NCBI RefSeq assembly: GCF_001465595.2
Contig: NZ_CP013481.2
Location: 1,674,001 to 1,738,000, forward strand
Direction: 5' to 3'
DNA: 64,000 nt
From: Pandoraea apista
GTDB lineage: Bacteria; Pseudomonadota; Gammaproteobacteria; Burkholderiales; Burkholderiaceae
Made by a program: the position numbers and the translations under genes. How positions within the stretch are numbered: position 1 is the first letter of the stretch; every line of letters starts with the position of its first letter. The notes under the pieces are model-generated. The model was not told the origin of the DNA. It was given only the letters and a program-made list of their open reading frames with translations, and searched no databases. Shown piece by piece: positions 44,855 to 54,253 of the stretch.

Positions 44855-45121
44855 TGTCGGTATCCCGCTACAAAAACTGCTGCAAAGATGGCATTCCACC
44901 ACGATCTGCGATCCCGGGAAAGTGTTGCCCTCATCTGTCCGGATTAGACCAGTCGGTAGCGAAGGGCTCTGTCAGGTAGGAAGATTTCGCGGAAATGGAA
45001 TCTATGTTGGTGGAATACGCCATATAAGTTAATGAAATTGGATGGAAAACGCTATGTATCTCTCCCGGTTTGGCGGGATCATTGGTCTCGTTTTGGCCAA
45101 CTTCGCCCTCAGGGAAAAATC

Positions 45122-45751
45122 ATGGTTTCGTTGCCGTTGCTCACCGTATTCATTGGCGCTTTGATCGTTGTCTATGCATTGCCGGGACCGGACATGGCGC
45201 TGGTCATGCAGACGAGCATGACGCGCGGTGTGCGACACGGTCTTGCCACGGCAGCGGGACTGGCGCTGGCGCGCGCCGGGCATGTGACCCTGTCGGCCTG
45301 TGGCGTGGCGGCGCTGCTGCGCGCGGCGCCGTGGCTGTTCGAAACGGTCCGCATCGTGGGCGCGATCTACCTTGCGTGGGTCGCCATCCAGATCTGGCGC
45401 TCGCCGGCGTTTGGCATGCAGACGACCGAAACGCCGGCGAACGCTGCACCGCCCCTCTCGCATGCGGTGCGTCGCGGTGTACTCTCGAGTGTGCTCAATC
45501 CGAAGGCGCTGCTGTTCTGTTCGGTGCTACTGCCGCAATTCGTGCGCCCCGACGCTGGCCCGGTCTGGGCACAAGTGCTCGAACTCGGTGTGCTGCTGTT
45601 GATCGTGGGGGTGATTTTCGATGTCGCGCTGGCGTTCGGTGCAGCGCGTATCGCGCATTGGCTGCGCACTCGCCCGTTTGCACAAAAAGTACAACGCTGG
45701 TCGTTCGGAGCGGCGCTCATGGCCTTCGCAGTACGCTTGTCGCTCGACTAA
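45122..45751 (+). CDS. LysE-family amino-acid exporter
   Basis: A 209-residue, six-helix permease. It opens MVSLPLLTVFIGALIVVYALPGPDMALVMQTSMTRGVRHGLATAAGLALA, carrying the family PGPD motif in the first loop, and has the NPKALLF motif (VLNPKALLFCSVLLPQF) in the middle. Such proteins export basic or neutral amino acids or homoserine lactones. The ATG is preceded by CAGGGA. The divergent Lrp-type gene (44390-44854) is its probable regulator. Confidence 0.92.
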   Translation: MVSLPLLTVFIGALIVVYALPGPDMALVMQTSMTRGVRHGLATAAGLALARAGHVTLSACGVAALLRAAPWLFETVRIVGAIYLAWVAIQIWRSPAFGMQTTETPANAAPPLSHAVRRGVLSSVLNPKALLFCSVLLPQFVRPDAGPVWAQVLELGVLLLIVGVIFDVALAFGAARIAHWLRTRPFAQKVQRWSFGAALMAFAVRLSLD

Positions 45752-45838
45752 AAAGCCGGGCACAATACATCTCACCTACATTCCAGTGATTGACTGCACC
45801 AATCGGGTGCATTTCGCTGCGACACCGCAAAAGAAGGT

Positions 45839-45853
45839 GCGACACAACGTCGC
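45839..45853. promoter_or_regulatory. RegA/PrrA-like box 1
   Basis: GCGAC-ACAAC-GTCGC fits the GCGNC-N5-GNCGC pattern reported for RegA/PrrA/RegR-type redox response regulators. It is part of a 9-bp hairpin (AGGTGCGAC arms at 45835-45857). Confidence 0.55.
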
Positions 45854-45962
45854 ACCTCTTGAATTCTAAGAACCTTCCCGAATTGCTGCATTGCACAGCG
45901 TTTACCGCCAAACAGGTGTCGATCTGCTTGGAAATCGTCGCGCGCGTACGCGTGAAGGCTGC

Positions 45963-45977
45963 GCGACACATTGTCGC
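45963..45977. promoter_or_regulatory. RegA/PrrA-like box 2
   Basis: GCGAC-ACATT-GTCGC repeats the pattern of box 1, 124 bases downstream, and sits about 285 bases before cyoA. Its arms extend to 8 bp (TGCGCGAC and complement at 45960-45980). Confidence 0.58.
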
Positions 45978-46261
45978 GCAGGCGGGTGTGCGATGTCCGG
46001 CCTAATTAAACTTCGGCATAATGCCGCACCGTGATGGAAGTAAAAGACAAGAAGTCGGACAGTGACTTGAGGTCTGCGGGCGGCGATCTGCCCCGGTTCC
46101 CGTCTTTTCGATGACACAGTCGTCGTAGTTCGACCGGTGCAATACCGGCGCGACGACTGCTCCCGTCCCACCTTAACCCTTGCCAACCTCCTGCGACCCT
46201 GCATCAGGCCGGTAAGCCCGTGTTGCGCCGTTCGCTGGCCAACTCAACCCTGTCGTGTGAC

Positions 46262-47323
46262 ATGAAGAAACACAGAAACCCGCGATTGTTTAGGCTCCTC
46301 GCCTTGTGCTCGCCGCTGCTTTTGGCCGGCTGCGGCATGACGCTGCTCGACCCTAAGGGGCAGATCGGAGTAGAGAACAAGAACCTGATCCTCACGGCCA
46401 CCTGGCTGATGTTGATCGTGGTGATTCCTGTCATCCTGATGACGCTGTGGTTCGCGTGGAAATACCGCGCGAGCAACAAGTCGGCGCGCTATGAGCCGAA
46501 CTGGTCGCACTCGACGGCCATTGAGGTCGTGGTCTGGCTCGTGCCGATCATCATCATTGCGATCCTTGCGCGCATCACCTGGGTGACCACTCACGAACTC
46601 GATCCTTACAAGCCGCTGCAAAGCGACGTGAAGCCGATCACGGTCGAAGTGGTGTCGATGAACTACAAGTGGTTGTTCATCTATCCCGAACAGGGCATTG
46701 CGTCGATCAACGAACTGGCCATTCCGGTCGACACCCCGGTGAATTTCAAGATCACCTCGGAATCGATCATGAACTCGTTCTTCATTCCGCAATTGGGTAG
46801 CCAGATCTACTCGATGGCCGGGATGGAAACGAAGTTGCACCTGATCGCCGACCACGTGGGCTCGTACGACGGGATTTCGGCGAACTACAGCGGCGGCGGT
46901 TTCTCGGGCATGCGTTTCAAGACGCTGGCGATGACCGACAACGACTTCCAGCAGTGGGTCGCCAAGGTGCGTGATTCGAAGAAGGTCCTGGACAAGGATG
47001 CCTACGCTTCGCTCGTGCCGATGAGCGAGAACACGCCGGTCACGTATTACAGCTCGGTCGACGCGAAGATGTTCGAGTCGATTCTGCACGCCCCGATGGC
47101 AAGTGGCATGGCCCAGCAGCACGAAGGCCATGAAAACCACGGCGCCATGGAAATGAAGGGCATGGACATGAAGATGGAAATGAAGGGCGCGGGCACCGAC
47201 GCCGTGACGGCTCCGGCCGCCGCTGCAAACGGGCAGAACGGCCAGTCGATGACCATGGCCATGGACAACGCCGGCGCGCACGCGATGCACGCCGGTGCGG
47301 CCGCGCACGCGCACAAGGAGTAA
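46262..47323 (+). CDS. cyoA: Cytochrome bo ubiquinol oxidase subunit II
   Basis: A 353-residue lipoprotein: signal with lipobox LLLAGC near residue 24, two membrane helices ([23 protein letters not shown] and [22 protein letters not shown]), then the cupredoxin domain with [23 protein letters not shown]. The Cu-A Cys pair is absent, which fits a quinol oxidase. The C-terminal 60 residues are Met/His-rich ([28 protein letters not shown]), unusual for the family. The ATG at 46262 is chosen because it directly precedes the lipoprotein signal. First gene of cyoABCD. Confidence 0.95.
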   Translation: MKKHRNPRLFRLLALCSPLLLAGCGMTLLDPKGQIGVENKNLILTATWLMLIVVIPVILMTLWFAWKYRASNKSARYEPNWSHSTAIEVVVWLVPIIIIAILARITWVTTHELDPYKPLQSDVKPITVEVVSMNYKWLFIYPEQGIASINELAIPVDTPVNFKITSESIMNSFFIPQLGSQIYSMAGMETKLHLIADHVGSYDGISANYSGGGFSGMRFKTLAMTDNDFQQWVAKVRDSKKVLDKDAYASLVPMSENTPVTYYSSVDAKMFESILHAPMASGMAQQHEGHENHGAMEMKGMDMKMEMKGAGTDAVTAPAAAANGQNGQSMTMAMDNAGAHAMHAGAAAHAHKE

Positions 47324-47329
47324 ATAACA

Positions 47330-49318
47330 ATGTCAACGCTGTTTGGCAAACTGACTCTCGAAGCCATCCCGTACCACGAGCCGATCATCGTCGGCGCGGT
47401 CGGCATGATGGTGCTCGGGGTACTGGGCATCGTCGCGTTGCTCACGTACTTCGGCAAATGGAAGTACCTGTGGAACGAGTGGGTCACATCGGTCGATCAC
47501 AAGAAGATCGGCGTGATGTACGTGCTCGTCGCGCTCGTCATGCTGCTGCGCGGCTTTGCCGACGCCATGATGATGCGTACGCAACTGGCGCTCGCTCATA
47601 ACTCGGGCGGCATTCTCCCGCCGGATCACTACGACCAGATCTTCACCGCCCACGGCGTGATCATGATCTTCTTCGTGGCGATGCCGTTCATGACGGGTCT
47701 GGTGAACCTCGTGGTGCCGCTGCAGATTGGCGCACGCGACGTGGCATTCCCGTTCCTGAACACGCTGTCGTTCTGGCTGTTCGTGGCCGGCGCTGCGCTG
47801 GTGAACCTGTCGCTGGGTGTGGGTGAATTCGCTCGCACGGGCTGGCTGGCTTACCCGCCGCTCTCGGGCATTCAATACAGTCCGGGCGTCGGGGTGGATT
47901 ACTACATCTGGGCCTTGCAGATATCGGGTCTGGGGACGTTGCTCACCGGTGTGAACTTCGTCGTCACGATTCTGAAGATGCGCGCCCCGGGCATGAACCT
48001 GATGAAGATGCCGATCTTCACCTGGACCTCGCTGTGCACGATGGTGCTGGTGTGCGCTGCGTTCCCGGTGCTGACGGTTACGCTGGCGCTGCTCTCGCTG
48101 GACCGCTACCTCGACTTCCATTTCTTCACGAATGAGTTGGGCGGCAACCCGATGATGTACATCAACCTGATCTGGATCTGGGGTCACCCGGAGGTGTACA
48201 TCCTGATCTTGCCGGCGTTCGGTATCTTCTCGGAAATCATCTCGACCTTCTCGGGCAAGAAGCTGTTCGGCTACAAGTCGATGGTGTACGCGACGGCCGC
48301 GATCATGGTGCTGTCGTTCCTCGTGTGGGCGCACCACTTCTTCACGATGGGCTCGGGTGCCAGCGTGAACGCCTTCTTCGGTATCGCGACGATGATCATC
48401 TCGATCCCGACCGGCGTGAAGATCTTCAACTGGCTGTTCACGATGTACCGCGGTCGCGTGCAAATGACCGTGCCGGTGCTGTGGACGCTGGGCTTCATCG
48501 TCACGTTCGTGATCGGCGGTATGACCGGCGTGCTGCTGGCTGTGCCGGGTGCTGACTTCGTGCTGCACAACTCGCTGTTCCTGATTGCTCACTTCCACAA
48601 CGTGATCATCGGTGGCGTGCTGTTCGGTTACATCGCCGGCATGAATTACTGGTTCCCGAAGGCCTTCGGCTTCAAGCTCGATGAGCGTCTGGGCAAGGCA
48701 AGCTTCTGGTGCTGGTTGATCGGCTTCTACCTCGCGTTCATGCCGCTGTACGTGCTGGGCCTGATGGGCATGACCCGTCGCCTGAACCACTACAGCAACC
48801 CGGATTGGCAGCCGTGGCTGATCGCCGCGCTGATCGGCGCGTTGTTCATCGCCGCCGGTATTGGTTTCCAGGTGCTGCAACTGGTTGTCTCGATCAAGAA
48901 CCGCAAGGCGCTGGCCGACACCACGGGTGACCCCTGGAACGGCCGTACGCTGGAGTGGATGACGTCGTCGCCGCCGCAGTTCTACAACTTTGCCGAAGAG
49001 CCGCGCGTGCATGACATCGACGAGCTGGCCTATCGCAAGGAACACGGCATCAAGAGCGATCTGAAGACGAGCTACGCCCCGATCCACATGCCGAAGAACA
49101 CTGGCGCCGGTTTCATCATCAGTGCGTTCTCGCTGGTGTTCGGTTTCGCGGCCATCTGGCACATCTGGTGGCTGGCTATCGTTGGCTTCGTCGGCATGAT
49201 CGTGACGTTCATCTGCCGCAGCAACGACGATTCGATCGACTACTACGTGCAGTCGCCGGAAGTGGTGGCCATTGAATCGGCTCACCATCAGGCACTGGCC
49301 GCAGCAGCAAAGGCTTAA
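47330..49318 (+). CDS. cyoB: Cytochrome bo ubiquinol oxidase subunit I
   Basis: A 662-residue haem-copper oxidase catalytic subunit with about 14 to 15 helices. Haem and Cu-B ligands are visible: [11 protein letters not shown] (low-spin haem His), [10 protein letters not shown] (the His-Tyr pair), [11 protein letters not shown] (the paired Cu-B His), and [11 protein letters not shown] (haem ligands). It starts six bases after cyoA and is followed two bases later by cyoC. It reduces O2 to water with quinol and pumps protons. Confidence 0.97.
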   Translation: MSTLFGKLTLEAIPYHEPIIVGAVGMMVLGVLGIVALLTYFGKWKYLWNEWVTSVDHKKIGVMYVLVALVMLLRGFADAMMMRTQLALAHNSGGILPPDHYDQIFTAHGVIMIFFVAMPFMTGLVNLVVPLQIGARDVAFPFLNTLSFWLFVAGAALVNLSLGVGEFARTGWLAYPPLSGIQYSPGVGVDYYIWALQISGLGTLLTGVNFVVTILKMRAPGMNLMKMPIFTWTSLCTMVLVCAAFPVLTVTLALLSLDRYLDFHFFTNELGGNPMMYINLIWIWGHPEVYILILPAFGIFSEIISTFSGKKLFGYKSMVYATAAIMVLSFLVWAHHFFTMGSGASVNAFFGIATMIISIPTGVKIFNWLFTMYRGRVQMTVPVLWTLGFIVTFVIGGMTGVLLAVPGADFVLHNSLFLIAHFHNVIIGGVLFGYIAGMNYWFPKAFGFKLDERLGKASFWCWLIGFYLAFMPLYVLGLMGMTRRLNHYSNPDWQPWLIAALIGALFIAAGIGFQVLQLVVSIKNRKALADTTGDPWNGRTLEWMTSSPPQFYNFAEEPRVHDIDELAYRKEHGIKSDLKTSYAPIHMPKNTGAGFIISAFSLVFGFAAIWHIWWLAIVGFVGMIVTFICRSNDDSIDYYVQSPEVVAIESAHHQALAAAAKA

Positions 49319-49320
49319 TC

Positions 49321-49947
49321 ATGACGAGCGAAGTTCTCAAACACTCTGGCGCGCATGCCGATGCGCATGCGCACGACCACGCGCACCACGACACCGGGGG
49401 CAACACGATCTTCGGTTTCTGGGTGTACCTGATGACCGACCTGGTGCTGTTCGCCAGCTTGTTCGCCACCTTCGCGGTGCTGCGTGACTCGACGGCGGGC
49501 GGCCCCACGGGCAAAGAACTGTTCGACCTGAAGTTCGTACTGGTCGAAACGTTCATCCTGCTGTTCTCGTCGATCACCTATGGCTTTGCCATGATCGGCC
49601 TGCACAACGGGAAGAAGGGTGCCGTGATGGGCTGGCTGGCGATTACGTGGCTGCTGGGTGCCGCGTTTATCGCGATGGAACTGTATGAGTTCCATCATCT
49701 GATCCTCGAAGGTGCCGGCCCGAACCGTAGCGGTTTCCTGTCGTCGTTCTTCGCACTCGTGGCGACTCACGGTCTGCACGTGGCCTCGGGCCTGCTGTGG
49801 ATGGCCGTTCTGATGTTCCAGATCGGCAAGAAGGGCCTGAGCGCTACCAACACCACGCGTCTGCAATGCCTGTCGCTGTTCTGGCACTTCTTGGACGTGG
49901 TCTGGATCGGCGTGTTCACGGTCGTGTACCTGATGGGAGCGATGTAA
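49321..49947 (+). CDS. cyoC: Cytochrome bo ubiquinol oxidase subunit III
   Basis: A 208-residue, five-helix subunit [27 protein letters not shown], the lipid-contact and structural helices, and [18 protein letters not shown]. Its N-terminus contains an extra His/Ala/Asp-rich stretch ([19 protein letters not shown]), which is longer than is usual. It lies between cyoB and cyoD with two- and zero-base gaps. Confidence 0.95.
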   Translation: MTSEVLKHSGAHADAHAHDHAHHDTGGNTIFGFWVYLMTDLVLFASLFATFAVLRDSTAGGPTGKELFDLKFVLVETFILLFSSITYGFAMIGLHNGKKGAVMGWLAITWLLGAAFIAMELYEFHHLILEGAGPNRSGFLSSFFALVATHGLHVASGLLWMAVLMFQIGKKGLSATNTTRLQCLSLFWHFLDVVWIGVFTVVYLMGAM

Positions 49948-50313
49948 ATGAGCAATAGCAAATCGGTGCAATCGCACGGCCACGACGCTGGCCACAATGC
50001 GGCCGGTGGTAGTCACGGCAGCGTGAAGTCGTACCTGATCGGCTTCGTGCTCGCGGTGATCCTGACGGTCGTGCCGTTCAAGCTGGTGATGGATGGCACG
50101 ATGCCGCCGTCGACGGTGCTGCCGCTGATTCTCGGCGCCGCGCTCGTGCAGATCATCGTCCACCTGGTCTACTTCCTGCACATGGACCGCTCGTCGGAAC
50201 AGCGCTGGAACGTGATGGCGTTTCTGTTCACCGCGCTGATTGTGGCCATCGTGCTGGTCGGCTCGCTGTGGATCATGCACAACGCCAACTCGCTGATGAT
50301 GCCGGGGATGTAA
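49948..50313 (+). CDS. cyoD: Cytochrome bo ubiquinol oxidase subunit IV
   Basis: A 121-residue subunit IV with three helices, including YLIGFVLAVILTVVPFKLVMDG and ILGAALVQIIVHLVYFLHMDRSSEQRWN, the conserved signature. Its N-terminus is also His/Gly-rich (HGHDAGHNAAGGSHG). The ATG abuts the TAA of cyoC. It is the last gene of the operon; a protohaem IX farnesyltransferase (cyoE) gene does not follow here, so the haem O step must be encoded elsewhere. Confidence 0.95.
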   Translation: MSNSKSVQSHGHDAGHNAAGGSHGSVKSYLIGFVLAVILTVVPFKLVMDGTMPPSTVLPLILGAALVQIIVHLVYFLHMDRSSEQRWNVMAFLFTALIVAIVLVGSLWIMHNANSLMMPGM

Positions 50314-50347
50314 ATCTCCCGGACTTGCCCGGCGGTTCAGGGCAAGT

Positions 50348-50387
50348 AAAAAAGGCGGCTTCGGAATTCCGGGCCGCCTTTTTTTAT
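50348..50387 (+). terminator. Rho-independent terminator of the cyo operon
   Basis: A-rich arm plus AAGGCGGC (50352-50359) pairs with GCCGCCTT (50373-50380) around 13 bases, followed by TTTTTTA. A-run before and T-run after make it bidirectional. Confidence 0.88.
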
Positions 50388-50451
50388 GGGGATCCGATTC
50401 GACGGGGAGGGGCGGGGGCCGCCACCCGCGCCTCGCAAACTCGTGCGAGGC

Positions 50452-52236
50452 TTAACCGTGTGGCGCTTTGTCGTCAGGTGGTGTGTCCGATGTCGGTGCC
50501 GCCAGAATCACCCCGGGGCGTACCGGCAGGTCAGGCCGGATACCCAGCAACGGCAGCGCCTGCGACGCAATCTCTGCAAACGCTGGCCCGGCTGCCTGAC
50601 CGCCAAAGTGTTGCGATGCCTTCGGCTCGTCGACCGACACGGCAATCACCAGACGCGGCGCCGAGAGCGGTGCAATTCCCACAAACGACGCACGGTACTT
50701 CGAATGGTCGTAGCCGTGCGCGCCGGCCTTGTAGGCGGTGCCGGTCTTCCCGCCAATGCTGTAACCGGCCACCTGCGCGGTGGTGGCGGTGCCGCCCGTA
50801 TCGACCACGGCCGCCAGCATCTTGCGCATTTCCGTTGCCGTGTGGGCATCGATCACCCGCACCCCTTCAGGTTGCGTTGGCGAATCCGGCTTGATGATGG
50901 AGATGGGGACGAGCACGCCGTCGTTGGCAAAGATCGTATAAGCCCGCGCCAACTGGAACAACGACGCCGAAATTCCGTAGCCGTAGGCCATCGTCGCCTG
51001 CTCGATGCGCCGCCACGACTTGTACGGACGCAGACGGCCCGACACCGCGCCCGGGAACCCCAGCTTGGGTTGCTGACCCAGACCGATTTCGGTGAACATG
51101 TCCCACATTTCCTCGGCGCGCAGCATGGTCGAGACCTTGGTCATGCCAATGTTGCTCGACTTCTGAATCACTCCGGCGGCCGTTAGCACGCCGTTCGCGC
51201 TGTCGTCGCTGATGGTCGCGCCTTCGAAGACATATCGTCCCGGGCCGGTGTCGATCAGCGTGGTCGGTGTCAGGCGATGCAGGTCGAGTGCCAGCGCCAT
51301 CGTGAACGGCTTGAGAATCGAGCCCGGTTCGAAGACGTCGGTGAACACGCGGTTGCGCAATTGCTCGCCCGTCAGATGCTCGCGGTCGTTCGGGTTGTAC
51401 GTCGGGAAATTGGCCAGCGCCAGCACCTGTCCCGTCTTGGCGTCGATCACGACCGCCATTGCCGCTTTCGCACCGGTGCGATCCAGCGCGTTCTTGAGGG
51501 CTGCGTAGGCGATGTACTGCACGCGGGTGTCGAGCGTGAGGCGAATGTCCTTGCCGTCGCGCGGCGGGCTGGAATCGTCGAGATCCTGAATGGTGCGGCC
51601 GATGCGGTCCTTGATCACGCGCCGCACACCGGCCGTGCCTTCGAGCAAGGGCTCTTCGCCCAGCTCCATGCCTTCCTGTCCCTTGTCTTCGACGTTGGTG
51701 AAGCCCACAACGTGCGCGGCGACATCGCCTTCGGGGTAGAACCTCTTGTATTCACTGCTCTCGTAGACGCCGGGGATACCCAGCGCTTCGACCTGTTTGC
51801 CGACTTCCGGTGACACCTGACGTTTCACATAGACGAACTTCTTCTCGCCGATGAGTTTGGCGCGCAGTTCCTTCGCGGGCATATCGAGCAGCTTGCTGGC
51901 CTTCTGGATATCGCTGTCGGACAGATCGTCGGGGACTTCGGCAGGCACGGCCCAGACGGTGCGCATGGGCAGGCTGGTTGCGAGAACGCGGCCGTCGCGA
52001 TCTTCGATCTTGCCGCGCACCGCGGGCATGACGATGGTGTGCTCGTAACGTTTCTCGCCCTGTGCGATGTAGAAACCGTTGCCGGGACCGGCGATCCAGA
52101 ACGCTCGCACGACCAGCCCGATGAACGCGAGGGTGATCATGATGACGACGAGCTTGGAGCGCCATAAGGACATGCGCGACTGCAATACCGGACTGGAGGC
52201 GAACGTGACGTCCTTGGGCTGGCGATTCTTTTGCAT
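50452..52236 (-). CDS. FtsI/PBP3-like peptidoglycan transpeptidase
   Basis: A 594-residue class B penicillin-binding protein. A single N-terminal membrane anchor (SKLVVIMITLAFIGLVVRAFWIA) is followed by the pedestal domain and the transpeptidase domain. Active-site motifs are SxxK in EPGSILKPF (about residue 305), SxN in KSSNIG (about 360) and KTG in IGGKTGTAYK (about 497). It is far from a division cluster, so it is likely a second FtsI paralogue, not the main divisome enzyme. The start at 52236 is preferred to an upstream TTG. Confidence 0.92.
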   Translation of the reverse strand: MQKNRQPKDVTFASSPVLQSRMSLWRSKLVVIMITLAFIGLVVRAFWIAGPGNGFYIAQGEKRYEHTIVMPAVRGKIEDRDGRVLATSLPMRTVWAVPAEVPDDLSDSDIQKASKLLDMPAKELRAKLIGEKKFVYVKRQVSPEVGKQVEALGIPGVYESSEYKRFYPEGDVAAHVVGFTNVEDKGQEGMELGEEPLLEGTAGVRRVIKDRIGRTIQDLDDSSPPRDGKDIRLTLDTRVQYIAYAALKNALDRTGAKAAMAVVIDAKTGQVLALANFPTYNPNDREHLTGEQLRNRVFTDVFEPGSILKPFTMALALDLHRLTPTTLIDTGPGRYVFEGATISDDSANGVLTAAGVIQKSSNIGMTKVSTMLRAEEMWDMFTEIGLGQQPKLGFPGAVSGRLRPYKSWRRIEQATMAYGYGISASLFQLARAYTIFANDGVLVPISIIKPDSPTQPEGVRVIDAHTATEMRKMLAAVVDTGGTATTAQVAGYSIGGKTGTAYKAGAHGYDHSKYRASFVGIAPLSAPRLVIAVSVDEPKASQHFGGQAAGPAFAEIASQALPLLGIRPDLPVRPGVILAAPTSDTPPDDKAPHG

Positions 52237-52347
52237 GGCGCTCGCGAAGGCGATAAGAGGCGTGAACAGCAATGAGCCGATCGACAAACTCTGGCTCAGA
52301 TTCTAGGCGAGATAGCGTAGCATGCAAGCGACTGTTGCAATAGCGCA

Positions 52348-52370
52348 AAAGCCCCGTCAGGCGGGGCTTT
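52348..52370 (-). terminator. Terminator between DUF3047 and PBP genes
   Basis: AAAGCCCCG at 52348-52356 pairs with CGGGGCTTT at 52362-52370. Read on the minus strand it ends the DUF3047 transcript; it is followed there by TTTTGC. Confidence 0.65.
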
Positions 52371-52479
52371 CAGGGTTATTTTCGACACTTTCGGGCATGC
52401 TTTTCGCACGGGTGTCGGCTGGTGAAACCGGGAGCGGATTTTTGCGATGCCAGGCGCAGTCTGCTGCGAGCCTGCGGCG

Positions 52480-53376
52480 CTATTTGGCGACGCCCCCGAA
52501 GCGCACGTCTCCGTACCACGCGTGTGCACTCGCATGCGTGTTGTCGCTGTCGGTGAAGATGCCGTAGCCGAGCAGTTTGCCCGGCTTCTCCTTATAGATG
52601 CGCTCGTAGTCGGCCACGATGTTCCGCGAGAAGGTCTGCCATTTGCCGAGCGATGCGTCACCGCCCGCCACCACAAGCATTTGGACCCGGTCGGTATGCG
52701 GGTTCTGGATCACGGCCCCCGGCGCGGCGTCGTTGGACCAGATATACATCAGTGTGGCGTACGGCAGGTCTTCGCCGCCGGCCTTGGCCAATGTCATTGC
52801 CGCACGGTCGCCGAACGGCAGCGAGGATTTGTCGCCATCGAAGAAGAACACCAGCCGTGCAGGCGAATCCTCTTTGTCGCTCACGCGGTTATCGGCGCCG
52901 GGGATCGCCTTGTCGACTTTCCACCGCCAGGTCACGCTCGGTGTCTCGTTCAGGTCAACGCCATCCCCCTTGGCCATCAGCGCCGAAGCGGAGTCCACGG
53001 CGTTGGCTTCAATGACATTGCGATCGCCATCGGCAACGACGGTGTACGTGGTGAACTTCTTGCCGCTGACGACCGGCAGGTTTTTCCAGCCGGTCGGCAA
53101 TGCGGTGCCCGGCGACGCTTTCGAGAAGGGGACGGCGGCTGGGGCGGTGGTCGATGGGTCGGCCGCGCGAGACGAATGGCTCGCCGTCGCGGCGAGTCCG
53201 CCGGCCATCAGACTCAGCGCCAACGTCCAGCTCCCCAGGGATCGGGAGACCCGATGCGTTGGGGCGCCGGTCGGGGGAGCGAGGCGGCTAAGGCGCCCAC
53301 GTCGATCCGGTGAGCAAGGTGAGCAAGGTAAGCCAAGTGGCAAGACGATGCGATGCATGATGAGCGACTCCGGCAT
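52480..53376 (-). CDS. DUF3047 family exported protein
   Basis: A 298-residue protein. The signal appears after a long polar leader, at RSLGSWTLALSLMAGGLAATASHSSRAA, so the true start may be the ATG at 53358 or later. The mature part shows FTTYTVVADGDRNVIEANAVDSASAL, WRWKVDKAIPGADNRVSDKEDSPARLVFFFDGD and YADY-type C-terminal blocks, all landmarks of DUF3047. The fold is likely a periplasmic carbohydrate-binding-like beta sandwich. Function unknown. It stands alone between two unrelated genes on the minus strand. Confidence 0.85.
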   Translation of the reverse strand: MPESLIMHRIVLPLGLPCSPCSPDRRGRLSRLAPPTGAPTHRVSRSLGSWTLALSLMAGGLAATASHSSRAADPSTTAPAAVPFSKASPGTALPTGWKNLPVVSGKKFTTYTVVADGDRNVIEANAVDSASALMAKGDGVDLNETPSVTWRWKVDKAIPGADNRVSDKEDSPARLVFFFDGDKSSLPFGDRAAMTLAKAGGEDLPYATLMYIWSNDAAPGAVIQNPHTDRVQMLVVAGGDASLGKWQTFSRNIVADYERIYKEKPGKLLGYGIFTDSDNTHASAHAWYGDVRFGGVAK

Positions 53377-53474
53377 AGGCAGGCAAACCGCTGGCACCGG
53401 CCGGCAGGCCCGTGCCTCCGGGAGGCGCAGCCCCCCATTCAACAATGGCTGTCGACGACTGAACGACCCGGGGA

Positions 53475-54101
53475 TCAACGCTGTTGCATGGCAACCCGCA
53501 GACCGAGGCCGATGAAGATCGTGCCGATGATCTTGCCCTGCCAGCGCAACAGCCACGTGAAGCGGCGTACGAACTTTCCGAGCGGACGCACCGACAACGC
53601 AATCGCTGCCGTGTACAGGGCACTCATCGCAACGAACACCAGTCCCAGCACAAGGAATTGCGCGAAGACGTTGCCCTCGCTCGCGTGCACGAACTGCGGC
53701 ATGAAGGCGAGGAAGAAGAGGGCGGTTTTCGGATTGAGCACTTCGGTGGCCACGGCCTGGACGAATGCGCGTCCGGGAGAGACCTTCGGCGCCACAGGCA
53801 GTTGCGGATCGGACGCCTGCTCGCGCAATGCCTTGACACCCAGATAGATCAGATACCCCGCGCCGACATATTTCACGACGTCGAAGGCCAGCGCGGAGGT
53901 CATCAGCACCGCCGAGAGTCCCACGGCCGCACACAGGGTGTGTACGAGGTCGCCCAGTGCAATCCCCATGCCCGTCATGATGCCGGCACGTCGTCCGCCT
54001 TGCACGGTACGCGTGATGGTCAGCAACACCGCCGGGCCGGGAATCAGAAACAGCCCGAGCACGACAACAACGAACGTGGCGAGGGTGGCAAAGGTAGGCA
54101 T
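53475..54101 (-). CDS. LysE-family exporter
   Basis: A 208-residue, six-helix permease: MPTFATLATFVVVVLGLFLIPGPAVLLTITRTVQGGRRAGIMTGMGIALGDL with the PGP motif, then ATEVLNPKTALFFLAFMPQFV with the NPK motif. It is a RhtB-like member distinct from the one at 45122. The ATG at 54101 has GGAGAG upstream. Amino-acid or homoserine lactone export is the usual role; no regulator gene is adjacent. Confidence 0.92.
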   Translation of the reverse strand: MPTFATLATFVVVVLGLFLIPGPAVLLTITRTVQGGRRAGIMTGMGIALGDLVHTLCAAVGLSAVLMTSALAFDVVKYVGAGYLIYLGVKALREQASDPQLPVAPKVSPGRAFVQAVATEVLNPKTALFFLAFMPQFVHASEGNVFAQFLVLGLVFVAMSALYTAAIALSVRPLGKFVRRFTWLLRWQGKIIGTIFIGLGLRVAMQQR

Positions 54102-54253
54102 GAGGTCTCTCCAGGGCAATCGGTGGCGACGCAATGGCGACATCATCCCAGATTCTGCGACAGCTTGCCCGAAAGGGGGCTGGGCGAATGCCGAAGCGTC
54201 TCGCTCGATTTCGGCAGACGATGTTTGTCTTTACGACGTCAAAAGGAAGCGAC

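Larger units (their letters stand above)
45752..46261. other. Leader region of the cyo operon
   Basis: These 510 bases between the LysE and cyoA genes contain two RegA/PrrA-like boxes (45839-45853 and 45963-45977) and the oxidase promoter region. I find no open reading frame with a good start signal and no known RNA motif. Confidence 0.5.

Noticed and set aside
46262..47323. Cytochrome c oxidase subunit II for the cyoA gene
   Set aside because: The Cu-A Cys pair is absent and the subunit is a lipoprotein; the operon order and subunit IV match a quinol oxidase.
47333..49288. 651-codon open frame on the minus strand opposite cyoB
   Set aside because: It is the antisense shadow of a highly GC-biased gene; the translation is a low-complexity His/Arg/Asp-rich string and it has no start signal.
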